Below, piece after piece: positions 13,115-27,115 of a stretch of DNA of 64,000 nucleotides. The translations under genes and the position numbers were made by a program. The stretch comes from Centroberyx gerrardi. Taxonomy: Eukaryota > Chordata > Actinopteri > Beryciformes > Berycidae. The stretch spans positions 12,854,854 through 12,918,853 of the forward strand of contig NC_136000.1 of NCBI RefSeq assembly GCF_048128805.1. The letters run 5' to 3'. Numbering within the stretch: the stretch's first letter is position 1; each line of letters begins with the position of its first letter. The notes under the pieces are model-generated. The model was given only the letters and a program-made list of their open reading frames with translations. It did not search any database and was not told where the DNA came from.

Positions 13115-15882
13115 AGTGTTTAAAGAAATAAAGAGAGAGAGACAGACAGACAGAAATGCAAACTGCAGGACCCTGTTAAATCCGTTATTCCCCCCATATT
13201 CTGTTTAGTTTTTACTCCTTTTGGATTTCTCCTGTTTTTGCTCCATTTGAGATTTTATATTATTGTAAGCATTTTTATACTCAAATGCAAGTATTTGAGT
13301 ATAAAAGTATACACAAGGCTCAGAATAGACATACTGTAGGCATTATGTTTAATCATATCTTCCAGGCAACCAAACCACATTTCTCATGACTTGACTGCAA
13401 CATATAAAAAAAAAAGAAGACAAAACATGAAATATCAATACAGTTATTGTGTAACAGAGCCAACGATGCAAGGCTGCCCCATGTACAATACCTTTGATGA
13501 GCATGGTTAGGTTGCTATGCGTGTGTATGTGTGTGTGCATGAGAGAGAGAGAGAGAGAGAGAGATGGTGAACTGTATGTTTGCCTGCATGCCTCACACCT
13601 CACCAACCACATGACATCACATGTGAAAATGGCCATCGACTGCACTCCCAGGATCTCTCACTAACAACCCGTTCTCCCCCTTCTGCGGCCCCACCGCCCA
13701 GTGTGCTGAGGTGCTGATGAAATATATCTTATCAAACACCGGAGCTCTTTTATAGCCACATGTGAAAGGAAAACATTCAGCTCAACCCGGTCCACCCCTC
13801 CTCTCCCTACTGCGTCAGCTATGCAAACATGGATGTTTCACTGTCCTCCTGTATGTTTAGGTAGTAAAACTCTGCCCTCTGCAGGATTTCAGCCGCACAT
13901 TATTTATCCTGGCTGTGTCGAGCCTTGCAGGAGGAAATCTATATGAAGGCTTTATCGCGGTGACGTGAAAACAAGCAGGAGGAAGTGGATCTGCGTGATA
14001 TCAGCCCCGCTGGCTGATGAAGCACGCGTGAATGGACAGAGGGAGACACAAGAGGGAGTTGGGGTTGTTCACCCACGGGTCCGCCGTGATGGGATGCTCC
14101 TGAGTCTAAACAGCATATGGTGCCTCCCTGGGCGTCAACACACATCCTACATGTCCAGCAACACGGCAGGCTGCATGATATACACACACTCTCATATACA
14201 CATACTGTACACACACAAACACACACACTCTCATTCTTAAAAACAGACACACCGCATAGGGATTTTGACATGATGTAGAAAATGAGGCCTATGTATTAAA
14301 CAATTCTTTCTTGATTTGTGTGTTTGTGTTTATCACACTGAATTACACCCTCTGGTGTGTTTCTCTTGTTTGACCATGAATCAATGTTAAGCTGTATTGT
14401 GTTGTGATGTGTGAATTCTTGTGAGATTCAAATCAATATATGATTTGACACTAATATGGGACTTTCATATATCACTGTGCATGTCGCTTGATTTAGATTG
14501 ATCAATGGATGGAGGATCTGCTGTGCTGGAATTAATTACTACTAACAAATTTCCATTGAACAACACGATTCATTAATGATTCAGACTGACACCAAAGATA
14601 TGTTCATTACTGGGTATGATGTTATATTATAATTTAGAGAAAGTAAATCCATATTTGCTGGCTGTGGAATCTTGTTTTAGTTACAGCAACTGCCTCCAGA
14701 AAAATAATATTTGTTCCTCTCATGTAATCAACAGAGGACGTAATTTATGGAGCATTCTACAACTTTGAACGTTCACCCCTGTGATGGATTATGTTATCTG
14801 AGCGAAACCTTCCCAGTGTCTCATTCATTCATGCTCGACTTCCCCACCATGGCCACCATCTTGATTCCTACAAACATTACATCATCCCCCTGGTTGTCCT
14901 TCACTTGACCCCATAAACCAAAGTGTTCAAATAGGAGAATACCATGAACATCAGCGTTCCTTGGGAAATAAACCAAATTATGGTGAAAGGTTGGTATTGT
15001 GTGTTTAATAGATTAAGATTGTATTTTTGGAATGGAAAATACTGTTTATTACATCGGTTTAGTGCTACATGTTCACTAATCCTCGGCCACTGATGCCGCT
15101 TACTGTCCGGAGCGCTCCTCCTGTCGTAAATCATGTGGGGAAGTCAATAGAGTTGTTGGGATTTATGCGGGTTTGGGTCTTCTCTCTTGAAATGATTTGT
15201 TGCAGATGAGGGACGCGAGCCCGACCATAAAAATAATTCATAAGCACGAATCACTTTCTTCAGCTCTCTCACTGACAACCAAGGACTTTGCTGCTTGGAA
15301 TCTTTATACTGGATCTTTTAAGGAATCAAAGGAAAGATATTTTGATAAAATTCAAATATACATACTGTAGGTCTGGTTTTCTTTGGTCTGACCTATTCTG
15401 ATGGTGCGTAGACAGTGACTGAGAACCAAGAGGTATCCATTGGGTTTTGGGGAACCTACACATAAGATAAAACTAAACACTTGTCATGAAATATACTTAA
15501 TTATACAGTAATTAACTATCAAATCAAGTTTTAAATCATGAATATTCCTTTTGTGAAATGTTATATTTCTATGGCATGATAGAAACGAGCTGTGAAAACA
15601 CTACGAAGTACTGCAGAGGCTGTAAAGTCAACATATTGCTACAAGATGTGTGATATTATGGTAGTAGATACACACTCCGCAGTGCCCACAGTGACCTGCC
15701 ATATGTCTCATCAGAAGGGACACAGGCAGACCTTGCTCCTGAGTCACAGCCTCCAGAAACATACCCAACATCTGCCATGCCATCCCCCCCACGCAGCCTG
15801 TGGGAGCGCACACGCAAACCTTCGCACAGAGTACGGCGTGCATCACGCATGGCCAGCTCTACCTCAGTGTCACACACAACAG

Positions 15883-15904
15883 ACCCCCCCCCCCCCCCCC
15901 CCCA
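15883..15904. repeat. Poly-C tract
   Basis: About 20 consecutive C residues inside a generally CT-rich strand (15,780-16,290). The length is likely polymorphic or a sequencing artefact. Confidence 0.7.
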
Positions 15905-16147
15905 CTCATCTCTATGATTAGGCCTCAGCTCCGGTGTTCATCACCTAGGACAAAAAACCCCACTCCTCCTCTTGACTCCGTTCTTACATAACAGACCTGT
16001 CTTACCTAGAGAAAATCCGCTGCTGCTCCAATCACAGCGCCTCCCCCCTCCCTCGCCAGCGTCCTCCCCACACTCCCACCCTCAGGAGCCCTCCCCCCCT
16101 CCTTCCTTCCAATAAGGCCTCCTACTGTATCAGTCATGATAAATCTC

Positions 16148-16181
16148 CTGCGCCCACCCACCCACCCACCCACCCACCCCT
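16148..16181. repeat. (CCCA)n microsatellite
   Basis: About eight CCCA units. Confidence 0.75.
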
Positions 16182-16950
16182 CTGTGCTCTGCTCCTCCCT
16201 CTCTCTCCAGCCCTTCTGGTGTGTGTCTCACTTAGGTGCAATCCTCCTCTCCCACCCTCGTGCTCCTCCACGCCTTCATCACACGGGAACAATCTCCCTC
16301 TAACAGGCCCTGAATATGCAGATTGGTTAATTCAGCTGCAGTTGCGCTCTCTGTAAATGCAGCTGCAGCACTTTCAGAACACTGAGCAGCGGATAAATGC
16401 TTACGCTGGGGTTTTTTTGGTGGTGGTGGAGGTAGGGGGGTGGGGGGGTGGGGGTGCCTCCACAGCAGACTGCAGCCAGAAATGGGATTTTAGGAGTGGG
16501 TTGGGGCAAGCAGATCTAATAACAGATTAAGACTCAGACCGAGGCAAATCTGAAGCCCAATAGGTGACTGATCCTGATCTGTTAAGGAGTAATTAATTTA
16601 ATTGTGCTTTTCATCTTGGCTTAGCTGCATCTGCTCCTGCTGATATGCTCTCAGTTTCTCTGCAACTCACCTGGTTACAGCCTCTGCAGCAAACATTCCT
16701 TTAACATTTTCCAAAACAGCTGAGAGGGCAGGAAAAATACTGCATTAAAAACAGATCTTTCCCCAAAAATCAAGGCACATGAAATTATTACAGAAACAGC
16801 AACCTCAGTTTAGCATCCACACTGCACCATGCAGGGCTACTCTGTTCTGTGGAGGCTAAAGTTGATCTTTTTCCACTGTCATAATGAAATATAACGCACA
16901 TAAAGATAAGCCGCATATTCAGCATCATCTTAACGTTGGTCTGCATATGT

Positions 16951-16984
16951 TCACACACACACACACACACACGCACACACACAG
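16951..16984. repeat. (CA)n microsatellite
   Basis: About 15 CA units with one CG interruption. Confidence 0.75.
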
Positions 16985-18639
16985 ACACTGCAATGCATGG
17001 GAGGCAAATCTCCTGGGAAAGATGACAGTTTAGCATTTCTTATAATGTGTCCCTGAGGTCATATTTTTTGGAACAATAGAGAAAAGTCACAGAGAGCGGT
17101 TGGATACTGGAGGCTGGTGGCTTAAATACTGAACAGAATGAGATGGAGTGTAATACTAGAGAACAGATGGACTAATGCATCTCCATTAAGCAGTGAGAAA
17201 CAAATGGTGCTTTGGAATGGGATGAGGTGCTGCTGATGAGAGACAAAAAAATAACTCCTGGTACACAAAGGTTTGGTGCGTACAATACTGTAGTTTTCCC
17301 CCCTCTCCATCTCTGTTGTGCTTTCTGCAGCCTTAGCACTAAAATCTGATTCAAGCTTTCTGTGAACAAGTATGCTGCTTGCCAACACAAATGACAGCGG
17401 GAGTGGGCCCAGCGCCAAAGTCCTCCCCTGACTATCAAGAGAGAAAAGCAATCAAAAGAAGGAATCGATACAAACAAAGTCTTAACTACTATTGATTACT
17501 GAGCTCTACGGTGATGGGCAATGATAGTTATGGACCTAAATACATACACTCAAATGATTAATACGCTCACATTTCGTTTGAAACAACGAGTGAGCCATCA
17601 GGCAAGATTTTTGTTAGAATATATGAGCGCAGAAACTCCAACGCCTCAGCAGCAGCCTTGTGTCTTTTGTGACAGTTTAGTAGGATGCAATGGAAGCGGC
17701 TCCTCAGCTCAGCATCCTGCAGTCTCATCACTCACTGTAAGGCGGACCGTTACTTCCATCAGCTGCATTTGAGTTTGGGCAAGTCAGCAAGTTTTCCCCT
17801 TGTGCACACACAGCCTGTACAAAAGAAATATACTGTGGAAAGGGCCAGGAGCCCTTCGCTGCGCTCTCAGTCTCTAGTGAGATGGTGGCCTCTCGAGCCG
17901 TTTGAACCCCCCCCCTCTGAGTGGCAGGCCATAAAGCCAAATAACCGGGATGTGGTAAGTCACTCTCTGTGACTTACAGGATAGACAGGATGCAGAATAC
18001 AGTGATGCTACACTGCCTTTTCCATTCAGAGGAAGGCTTATGTTCTCTGCGTCTGGCTCAAAATCAAGGCCACCATTAATCTGTCAATTATGGCCTAAAA
18101 GCATCTACCTCCATCATATCACTGTCAGGTATACTAGATGGGAATATAATGGTGATTTCCTAATTACTTTAGAAATCCAGGTCTTTATTCAATTAATCAT
18201 GACAATTAAGTTTGACTTAAACATTGATAAGTATTGCCAAATTCTCTGTGCAATGACATAATTTATAGTTTGCTTTTTAACAAATTATGTGACTCCTGCA
18301 ACCTTTCTGTGAGTGCCAGTATGTTACAAGCCTACACACTGACAGAGAATGGCTTGAAGCACTGTGACCATGTTGTGAAACCAAGAAACACAGCGACACT
18401 AAGCAGGGAGCCTTTGCCTGCAGGGGAATTGAAGATAAACTCAAAAGATAACACTCAAGGCCACTTCAAACAAATTTCAAGTTATCTGAAACACAAAACA
18501 ATCTGGTTAAACTTGGATTTTGGTATTTGCAAAGTCCATTTATGCTATTTTTATTTGATACACCTCTTTTAGAAGAGAGCATTCCAAACTCTCATGTTCC
18601 CAAATAGCTATGTACTTTTGGCTAACACTTATATTAATA

Positions 18640-18860
18640 ATTCAGCCAGCTTGGTGGCTTTGTGGTCGGAGCATCCTTCTGGAGATGGAGAGTGTTTGAG
18701 TTGAATTCACAGTCAGGTCATAGCTTGGCAGTCAACACAATCAAATTGCCCCGGGGCTGAGGCCCTGCAGCAGTCTACTGCTCTGTCTGTCTGGGTACAA
18801 GTACTACAACTGTGTCCCCTTTGATTTATGTACATCAGAGCGCTGAATCTAAAACACTGC
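18640..18860 (+). mobile_element. Degraded tRNA-derived SINE
   Basis: GCTTGGTGGCTTTGTGGTCG gives an A-box-like head, and TTGAGTTGAATTCACAGTC sits where the B box would be. CCCCGGGGCTGAGGCCCTGC and a GTCTGTCTGGGTACAAGTAC body follow. It is old and diverged. Confidence 0.45.
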
Positions 18861-20051
18861 CTCATGTATCCTCATTCCTTATGTATCTAAAAACACTCAC
18901 TAAGGGGTATTTCGAGATGATTCAGTGTGACTACAAAAACTTGTAATATAAGAGTTTTAACTTCAGTTCAGATGGTAGTTCCCTAGGTTTTGGGGCTTCA
19001 GAACGTTTTCTCTGAACAGTGCAGAGGATCGAGACATCGGTCTTCTGAATGACGATTATTGTCATTGAAATACTTTCAGCATAACAATATGAACTTTGGA
19101 AACAGCAGGAAATTAACATCTGTATTTGCTAGCCATGGTGGCTGGCGGATGCAGAAATTTATCAGCCACTTTGCTCATTTTTGACGACCAACTTTAATTT
19201 GAGAAGAGAACATAAGTGACTGACTGGCCAGCTTAGTAGCCACTGATAAAATAGACTGAATTTCAGACTCTGATTGAATTTAGGATTTCCTACTCGAGTT
19301 AGGACATGATAAAGGAGCGACCAGCAACACAAACACCAAGATCCTGTATTCCAAATGTGGATCATGACTCAAAACTTTGGATTGTGGTGCAATAAGGCCA
19401 TTTAAGGCCTTCACAACATGACCTGCATTTGCTCTCATGGTCTCCTGTGAATCTTTACCGGGTGCCAATGCCAAACATGTTGAATGTGGAAGCTCATGAC
19501 ATTATATCTTAGCTTGTCATCTTGATTTTGTTGTTGTTGTTTTGTTGTTTGTTTGGTTGCTTTATCTCACATGCACAGATTATTGAAGGCATGTCTTCAG
19601 TGTTTTTTTAATCATTGTATTTTATCACTGTGTATCGCTCGGCTTTTATGTTTTATCACCGAGCAAATAAATCTAAACTTAGTCTACACAACCTGGGTTG
19701 GGGTTAGATTACCTCAGAAGCAGACTAAGTAGTCTGGATATTTCAAATGACAAGTGTCTGTATTTGGTGTATTGTGGGACTGATTGTTTGGACTTTTATA
19801 CAGTTCATTGTTTCTGGTTTGTTTCAGCAGTTTTAGTCACCCACCAATTAAACACTCCTGACGCTTGTGTATTGGCTCACGTCTGCGTTGGTCTACAAAC
19901 ATCAGTCAGCCTAGCACGCCGACAGCCGCGGTCAGGTTGTTGGCATGCTAGTTCTATACATCTTATCTCGATGGTGTCGTATCCCCCGGTGAGGTGATAC
20001 GGCTCATTAATATATTGAACATTATGTGCGCATTTCAGTCATTTTACTCAC

Positions 20052-20193
20052 ATTGGAGTCAAGGAGATCAATGCTGTCCAGGCTCTTGCTCCTGTGAATG
20101 CGGCCCTTGATGCGGCGGAGTGATGGCTTGCCCTGAATGGTGCTCACTGAGGAGGCTGCTGTGATGGAGCCAGCGGTTGGGCTGGGGTGTATC
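20052..20193 (-). CDS. tjp1: Shared N-terminal exon of the tjp1-like gene
   Basis: This 142-nt exon lies between a pyrimidine-rich acceptor (CCTCCTCAG) and a consensus donor (AAT|GTGAGT). Its frame encodes a Ser/Thr-rich start (IHPSPTAGSITAASS), then a basic stretch with phosphosite-like spacing (SLRRIKGRIHRSKSLDS) and an acidic end (IDLLDSN). It accepts both upstream exons (34,327 and 27,116) in the same phase and leaves phase 0, where ZO-1 would continue into its first PDZ domain. RxxS motifs (RSKS) could be sites for basophilic kinases or 14-3-3 proteins; that is inference. Naming rests on the alternative start peptide and on the nearby apba2 gene, which is also close to TJP1 in mammals. 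The following exons were not found in the remaining 20 kb. Confidence 0.66.
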
Positions 20194-21020
20194 CTGAGGA
20201 GGGGGGGGGGGCAGGACACAAAGAGAGACAAAACACAACATCAGGACAAGTAAACTGACTTCAGCATGGTTGTATCACAGCAGCACGGTACCACAAGCCA
20301 GGACGAAGAGCCACGGGGGTGATTGAAGACGACGACGACGCGGGAGACAGAAGCCTACAGTGGATGTAAAAGAACACTGTGGTCACGTGTCTGTCTTTCA
20401 AAAGGCCACGGTCCCCCGCTGGGTAAAATGGCATTTAAAAAAACTACGTATAATTGGAGTGAATGTCACAGAGGCCCTGTAGGAGAGCCGGTTCAGACTC
20501 AGGAGGCGCTGCAGTCAGAAACACACACACAGAGGGCCTGTGCGGCTCTGGAGAGAGGCTTCTCCAGGCCGCGCCGCTCAGACTGAAGCTGGGTCATGGG
20601 GAGATGTGGGGAGGAGGCACACTTGGCCGACCTATCACCAATACTCTCAGGACATGGTTTACCCTTCACTAATGACATACTTTAGCAACATTACTGGAGC
20701 CCTCCACCTCTCATTCTCTTTCTGTTTCCCATGTCTGTTGCTTGATTGCTGGCTAATGTGCTCTGTGTGCCCCAAAATGAATTGTCCCCTTAATAAAGTT
20801 GAACTGAACTGAACTGAGCTGAATTGAGTATTTGGTTTATATATTTATCCACAATCCCCATCCATTCAGTACTTAGCAGGGATAACTTTTGAGACCCACC
20901 ACATCTATTCCCTATATTCTTACTGTATAACTAGTATCTATTACATCAGCAGTTAACCAAACAATATACTACCAAATGATTTTGTAGTATCTGCTTCCTT
21001 ATTGCTTAATGTAGAACAGA

Positions 21021-21449
21021 ACTAGGGCTGGGCGATAATTCAACATTATCATTTATCGTCTTTCAGTGGAATCATATCGTGATGATATGGTGATAAGCAC
21101 TTTGTAACTCTGTGCTATACAAATAAAAATAAACTTTATTATTATGATATGGTGATTTTGGGATATCGTGACACACAATACTGCTGTCTAAACTGATGAT
21201 AATAAGCATATTTTATTTAAAAGCTCTGACAAAATGAGGTATGAAACATTTTAAAGGAATAGTATTTGAAAGTTTCTGTTTTGTTTGACATCACACCTAA
21301 CATTACCATTCAGTTCAATGGGATGAACATTAATTTGATTATTTAACATGTGATTTTGCATATGTAAGCCATATTGTGATATATGTCGATATAAAAACCC
21401 CCATTTCGGATTATCGTGATATTGATTTCAGCCATATCACCCAGCCATA
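21021..21449. mobile_element. MITE with GGGCTGGGCGATA termini
   Basis: The left end AGGGCTGGGCGATAATTC and the right end ATATCACCCAGCCATAG are imperfect inverted repeats. The interior is rich in ATATCGTGATATGGTGAT-like phrases. This is a familiar nonautonomous DNA transposon type in fish; no transposase is encoded. Confidence 0.65.
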
Positions 21450-22598
21450 GACAGAACAAAGATATGATGTTGTTTCCCATACAGCGCTCATACAGCATAT
21501 TTTAGCAAGTCTGTCCTCAAGTATTGTTACTCCTCCATCTACTGGACTCTACTTTTTTCTTCTAGATTACTCTTTCTTTTTCTCTGTGTCATGGAGGACA
21601 GTCGTGCTTAATGAGGATTTACCTGACACAATATTCAATGAGAAAAAAAAAATCCTGTCTGCACAGAGCGGCTCAGAGACGGAAGATATCCATTAACATA
21701 CTCGGTGTCAGGCTGTGTAAGGGCTCCAGAGGTTCGGTGACTCAGAGAGGGACATAATGAGAGAGAGAGGAATGAACAAAGATAGGGAAATGAGAACATC
21801 ACCTTCCGCTTTCCCTCTGCATTAATTCAGCAGTCACCCTGAGCCCTGAGTAAGATGCTTACTGGATGGAAACGCAAGGTAAAAAGCATTAGACAATAAG
21901 CTCAGTCTATTACGAGCGACACCAGATTGTTCTCGTAAACAATACAGCAAACATGACTAATGAGAAAAGGCGCTTGCACTGTGTCAGAGACCCAATGCAG
22001 TCCTGCGCAGTCAGAGGCTCATTTCTTGGATGTTGATTCTGAAATGGATTTCAGCCAAAACACTTCAGGCCACAAAGGCATAATGTAACATATTGCCAGC
22101 AACTGGGGTGACTTAGACTTAGATGTACTGTGCAATGAGAGATTTAACATAGCTTTTTTGATGCATTCTTGGTCTCGGTCAAATATGCACGTATGATGTG
22201 TTTCATTAGGGATTTGAGAGAACACATAAAACTGTGGGATTTAATGTTTTGTCTCCTTTTCACCTCCATGTTTATGGGAAAGGTTTAATTTATACACGGT
22301 TGAATGGCATCTTGGCATACAGCTCCGAAAAATAGTGCCAAACTTATGGAAAGTCAAAAAAAACATTCACCTTTGTACTTTTTTATGACACATGCTCATG
22401 TAATGGGATCATTTTAATGGGGGAATCGTAAAGCAGAGGGCAAACTATTACATACAAAAGACTCCTTCCTGCTCTCTGACCTTGCTAGTTACAATATACT
22501 CAATATCATTGAGAGAGCAGCGTATGACCTTTTATTTTCTTCTCTATTGGTGATGATGGAGAGCAGCCTGTTTGTTTTACCATATTTATGTGCCTGGT

Positions 22599-22749
22599 GG
22601 GTGGAGTTTACCACAATGGCCAATACAATAAGTTCCAGAAAAATAAGGTAATCACAAGGAAATATTTGAAAGGAAGTTTAGCATACGTTTCTGTGATTGA
22701 CAGCTAATTTGATGTGATCTGAATTGTTCTGATGTGGTAAGCCCCGCCC
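22599..22749. mobile_element. Short TIR element, copy A
   Basis: Ends GGGTGGAGTTTACCACA and TGTGGTAAGCCCCGCCC are inverted repeats. The interior (AATCACAAGGAAATATTTGA, then AAGTTTAG and ACAGCT) matches the copy at 53,494. Homology continues beyond the right end to about 22,835, so the true element may be larger. Confidence 0.6.
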
Positions 22750-24737
22750 ACCATTTTCTCCTGCAGGTTAAAACTAACGCTAAGAATAATTTCCAACCAC
22801 TGCTTGACCCAGATGTGATGATTGTATTGGAATCTTGGATCTTTAGCAGTCTCCATGAATTAAGAAAAATCCACTTCAAGAGAATAAAGAAGATCAATGC
22901 CAAGTCCCATGATGTTCCCGCACCATCCAGCGCGGACTGTGATAATGTAGTTCACAGAAAAGGTCAAACAGATGCCTAATGCTATTGCAAAGAAAGGACA
23001 AGAGACACACGCATAAATCAATTGCAGTACTTTATGCAATCCCGCTATTCCCTCTTTCTCAATCTGCCTCGAGGAGCCATCAGGTACGATTAGTTCAAGC
23101 AATAACGGCTACTGCTTAATCAGCAGGTCAATAGGCAATGTTACGCTTCATCCTATCTTGGCCAGTGCTAATATAACACTTAACAAGCGGTGGAGTCTTG
23201 GCTGTTGTCTGGTACACAGACACAATCAAACGCATACAGACACACAATCGCACATACACACACAGACAGACATGTATACACACACACACACACAATCACA
23301 CAAGTACAGAGACACACAGCCCTGCATGCTGGCCTACCACTAACTTCAAGGACAATCCACCACTGACAAGCCCTAAATGACTTATTTCCACCCTGTAACC
23401 ACATTATCTGCCTGCTTTTGTTTTTTTACACAAAAGGTAGAGATTCAAAATGAGAGGAAACATTACATAAACACAATAGACGTGTGCCATTACCCCTCTG
23501 GGCCGGCAACAGAGTGTAAAGTTCATTAAGTCAGGTTAATGCTAATCTTTGTCTGTGTGCAGGGGGGAATGGGTTTTTAAGACTGCAGGCGAGAGGAACA
23601 TCTGTTCGCCAACTCTAATCCTAATTTAGAGAGCTACTACTATTCGTTCTTCATCAAAGGCAAGCGAAGCTGTGTCCCTGCTAATTTGGAGGAGAAAATA
23701 CGATGCAGATCACATAGGCTCTGCTTGGCGGATGGTGTGAGTGTTCAGATAGGGTGGTATGCAATCTGACCACAGGCTGTGAGGTAAAATTAGTAAGTCA
23801 AATTAGTAAGCAATTATCTAAAGAGCAACAACATAACACACCTCAGAGGCAAGACACCTAAATGTTACCATGGGACGCTTCTACATTCAAATGCAATGAA
23901 GCCCTTTTTCCTTTTTTTTTGGATTGATGCGTCTTTCAGCTCTGTGAATCACTCTGTTACTGCATATGTCTATAAGCAAAATCTGTCAGTGTATGAAGGG
24001 AACCGCAATGCTCCAAATTTAAGCAAATTTAATGCGCTTTTAAAACCCTTGATGTGGTGTGTTTGTGGGATATTGGGTATTGTGTATATGGAGTGTTAAT
24101 GAATATAGAGCAGCCAAAATGTGGCAGAGGGGTGACACTAATGGGAGACATTTTCTCACATTACAATGGCAGTAGTTACAAAAGAATATAAATTATAACA
24201 AATCAGAAAATATGAAGATTTCTACAACCCGAGGCTTACACTTGACACAATATTTATCGTTATAAGAACGTTGCTGTGTACAAAACCTTACATCATTCCC
24301 ATTACTCCATTTCTGATTCCTATTAAGAAGCTTCATCTGTGCTTAATGCGTTTGTGAAATCTTGATGCAGGATTCATTAAGGGTTTTTGATTCATGAGGT
24401 GTCAAAACTCGTTGTTACATTTGACCTGGGGCTCTCTACTGTTTTTCAGTGACGAGGGTGAGATGTTTAGCTTACAATGGTCCTACTGTTTCAGCTGCAT
24501 TTCACTCAGCTGAACAGAGACTACATCATTTTACTGGGTCTTTTCCTACACTAAAATTTTATCATCACTCTGTCATAATTTATAAATAACTTTTTTAATT
24601 TATTTTTGAGGAGAGAGGGCAGTACACTCTCCTAGGGTATTTTATTACTTCTGTTCTTACAGTAAAGACAGATGGGAAAAGGAGTGGAAAGGGGGAACTG
24701 TAGCTCAAATCAAATGTCACAAAGATGAGAATTTAAA

Positions 24738-24746
24738 TGCTACTAT

Positions 24747-24778
<32 letters not shown>

Positions 24779-24846
24779 TTACTACTACTAATACTAATAC
24801 TACTAGCCTACTACTATTATTACTACTAGTACTACAACTATTAATA
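24738..24846. repeat. (TAC)n trinucleotide repeat, imperfect
   Basis: About 100 bases of TAC/TACTAT/AATACTAC units. The Val-rich minus-strand open frame here is an artefact of the repeat. Confidence 0.8.
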
Positions 24847-27115
24847 CTATTCATAATGTTTACTGAGGCCACGCAATGTATCAAATCTGAAGAGCTCACT
24901 GCACCAGACAGAAAATGCCAAGATATTTCAACTGTCACCATGTAATGTACTTGTTAATACCAGGTTAATACGATATAAGATAAACTGCAGCAATTAGTGT
25001 CTCATTTTAGCCCACAATGGTTCCTTGCCCTTGAGTCATCTGTTCAAAATTAGCTCTTAGGGCATAACACTAAGAGGCTTCCTCATTTTGCCAAAGTTTA
25101 TACAGGAGATATTCTAATTATCGATATATCAAGAAGTATAAACTCGTATTTAGAAACAAAAATGCTGAGAAGAAATTGGCCAGTGTTTCTAATGGCTCAT
25201 CAGGGGGACAAGGCTATTTCAGCTCAGTTTTTTTCAGTTCAGTAGCTCACAATAGCTGGGGCTATTGCTTTTCATCGTGGGAAAGAAAAATTCAATTTAA
25301 CAAGGTCAGAGCTTGCTCAAAGAGTTATATAACCAGTTTAGCCTTTTGTATCAGTGAATTGTTGTAGACCAGACAAAAAACTTCCCAAATCCCCAAAAAT
25401 CCACTTGAATATGAAGATGCGAGTATCAAAACAAAGAAAAAACATTGGAAGGAGCCCTCTGTCTCTGTGAAATCCCCGATCCTCTCCTAGGGGGACAATT
25501 AGGCTAATAAGAGGATGACTAAGGAATATGATTAGCCAAAGAGGCCGAGAGATAAAAAGCTGCATGTGATAAGCGGAGCCTCTGACCCCTGCTGAGGTTA
25601 CAGCAGCACTTTGACTTTGGTGACATCATTCCTCTATGTGTTTATAGTGGATGATGGTCGTGCACCTTTGAATGTTTGGATCAGGACATGGTTAAGATGC
25701 AGGGAGAACAAGAAGGAACACATTTCAAGCAGTAACACTACATGTTACAGTACATTGATATGAACCAAAAAAGCACTCTGTTGTGGCATACGCATACTGT
25801 GCACACCAGATACAATACAAGCATTTTGTTCTTGGAAATAATCTCACCTATTCTCACACTCAGGCTGGGTCTGAGTATCTGTACGCCTCCTTTGATCGGG
25901 ATAATCTACCTCAGAATAATACCAAGATCAGAGATTTTCAGCAAGGAACATCAACGGTGTTTTGTCCTTGCTCCAATGGAAAAATGGTTTAGGCCTGGCT
26001 ATAAAGAGGTGATGATAATAGTTAAGCCTCTCACACAGTGGAGCCAACTGCATTATAGGGTGAAAACGATCCAGCCTGCACAGTACATTTTGGGTATGTG
26101 GGAGACACTTGCTATCAGAATGCCAAGGAAGCCTATTGACTGCTAATTAACCGTCTTCCCTATCAAACATGATGGTAATCCGGTTGTAATTAGGGATACT
26201 ATGTCACACACACACACGACAGCCTTGGCAGCAATCTGCTTACAGCAAGGAAAAAAGAATGAAAGGCAGATTCTCTTAAAGTAAACAAATGAACAAGGCC
26301 ACAGGAGACTGAGGAGAGAGAAGTGGTCACTGCATTGGCATACAGGCACACAGAGTAATGAGGACATTGAGTAGATGGAAAGACACACAAACACACATGC
26401 TGAGAGTAAAGTATGAGTAAAATAATGTTTAATAGACATGAATATGAGAGGTGTACAGAGGCCTAGCTACAGCACTTCACAGTCGGGTGGGAAATAAAAA
26501 CAGCAGAGGACCATATTTCATGCTTTAAATTTTATTAATAGCTTACAATACAGTAGTGGGAAGGGGGGGGGGGGTGTAATGGTTTACCACATGGTTTATG
26601 CATTTAGCTTGATAATGAAATATCCCAGTGAAAATAGCAGTGAGCATACAATGTAGGCCTTACATTAAAGCACATGAAGTTGGAGGCAAAGAAACAATGA
26701 TAATGCAATGACATCATCCTACGCCATTCAACTTTACAAACTGATGGTGAGGGGGAAATAAAAGGACAAATACGCACTGGACCTGGTGTCACTAAAGCGC
26801 GTGCACGCACATACACACACATACATATACACTCACACACACTCGCACGCACGCAAACTCACAGCATGCGGAGTTGCCTTACCTACAGTATCGACTACAG
26901 TAGGTTGTAATGATTGCAACATGGTGCAGACTGGCTGCAGTGGCTAAAATATTATGTCACGGGGACGGTGCTCATTTTGTAGATTGAGCGGTCGGACTGT
27001 GGCTCCGTGACCCGTTCATTTGTGAGGATGTGGGAGGCGACAGCTTGGCTCGTGCAGCCCCCCTTTCTCTCTCAACCTGCATCACATAATCATCCGCACT
27101 AAGATTCATACTCAC

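Larger units (their letters stand above)
7221..20051. other. Noncoding: long intron of the tjp1-like gene
   Basis: About 12.8 kb with no convincing exon. It contains the microsatellites listed, a degraded SINE at 18.6 kb and a CT-rich strand at 15.8-16.3 kb. The longer open frames (9,270-9,602, 13,939-14,271, 15,592-15,921, 17,122-17,477 and 18,234-18,572) lack family resemblance and splice context. Confidence 0.5.
20194..27115. other. Noncoding: tjp1-like intron after the alternative start exon
   Basis: About 6.9 kb. It contains a MITE (21,021), TIR element copy A (22,599), CA repeats (23,265-23,295), the TAC repeat and a poly-G tract (26,563-26,573). The 134-codon open frame at 25,742-26,146 has no recognisable domain and is not supported. 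Confidence 0.5.

Noticed and set aside
25742..26146. 134-codon plus-strand open frame
   Set aside because: No recognisable family or domain order and no supporting splice signals; frames of this length arise by chance in 64 kb.
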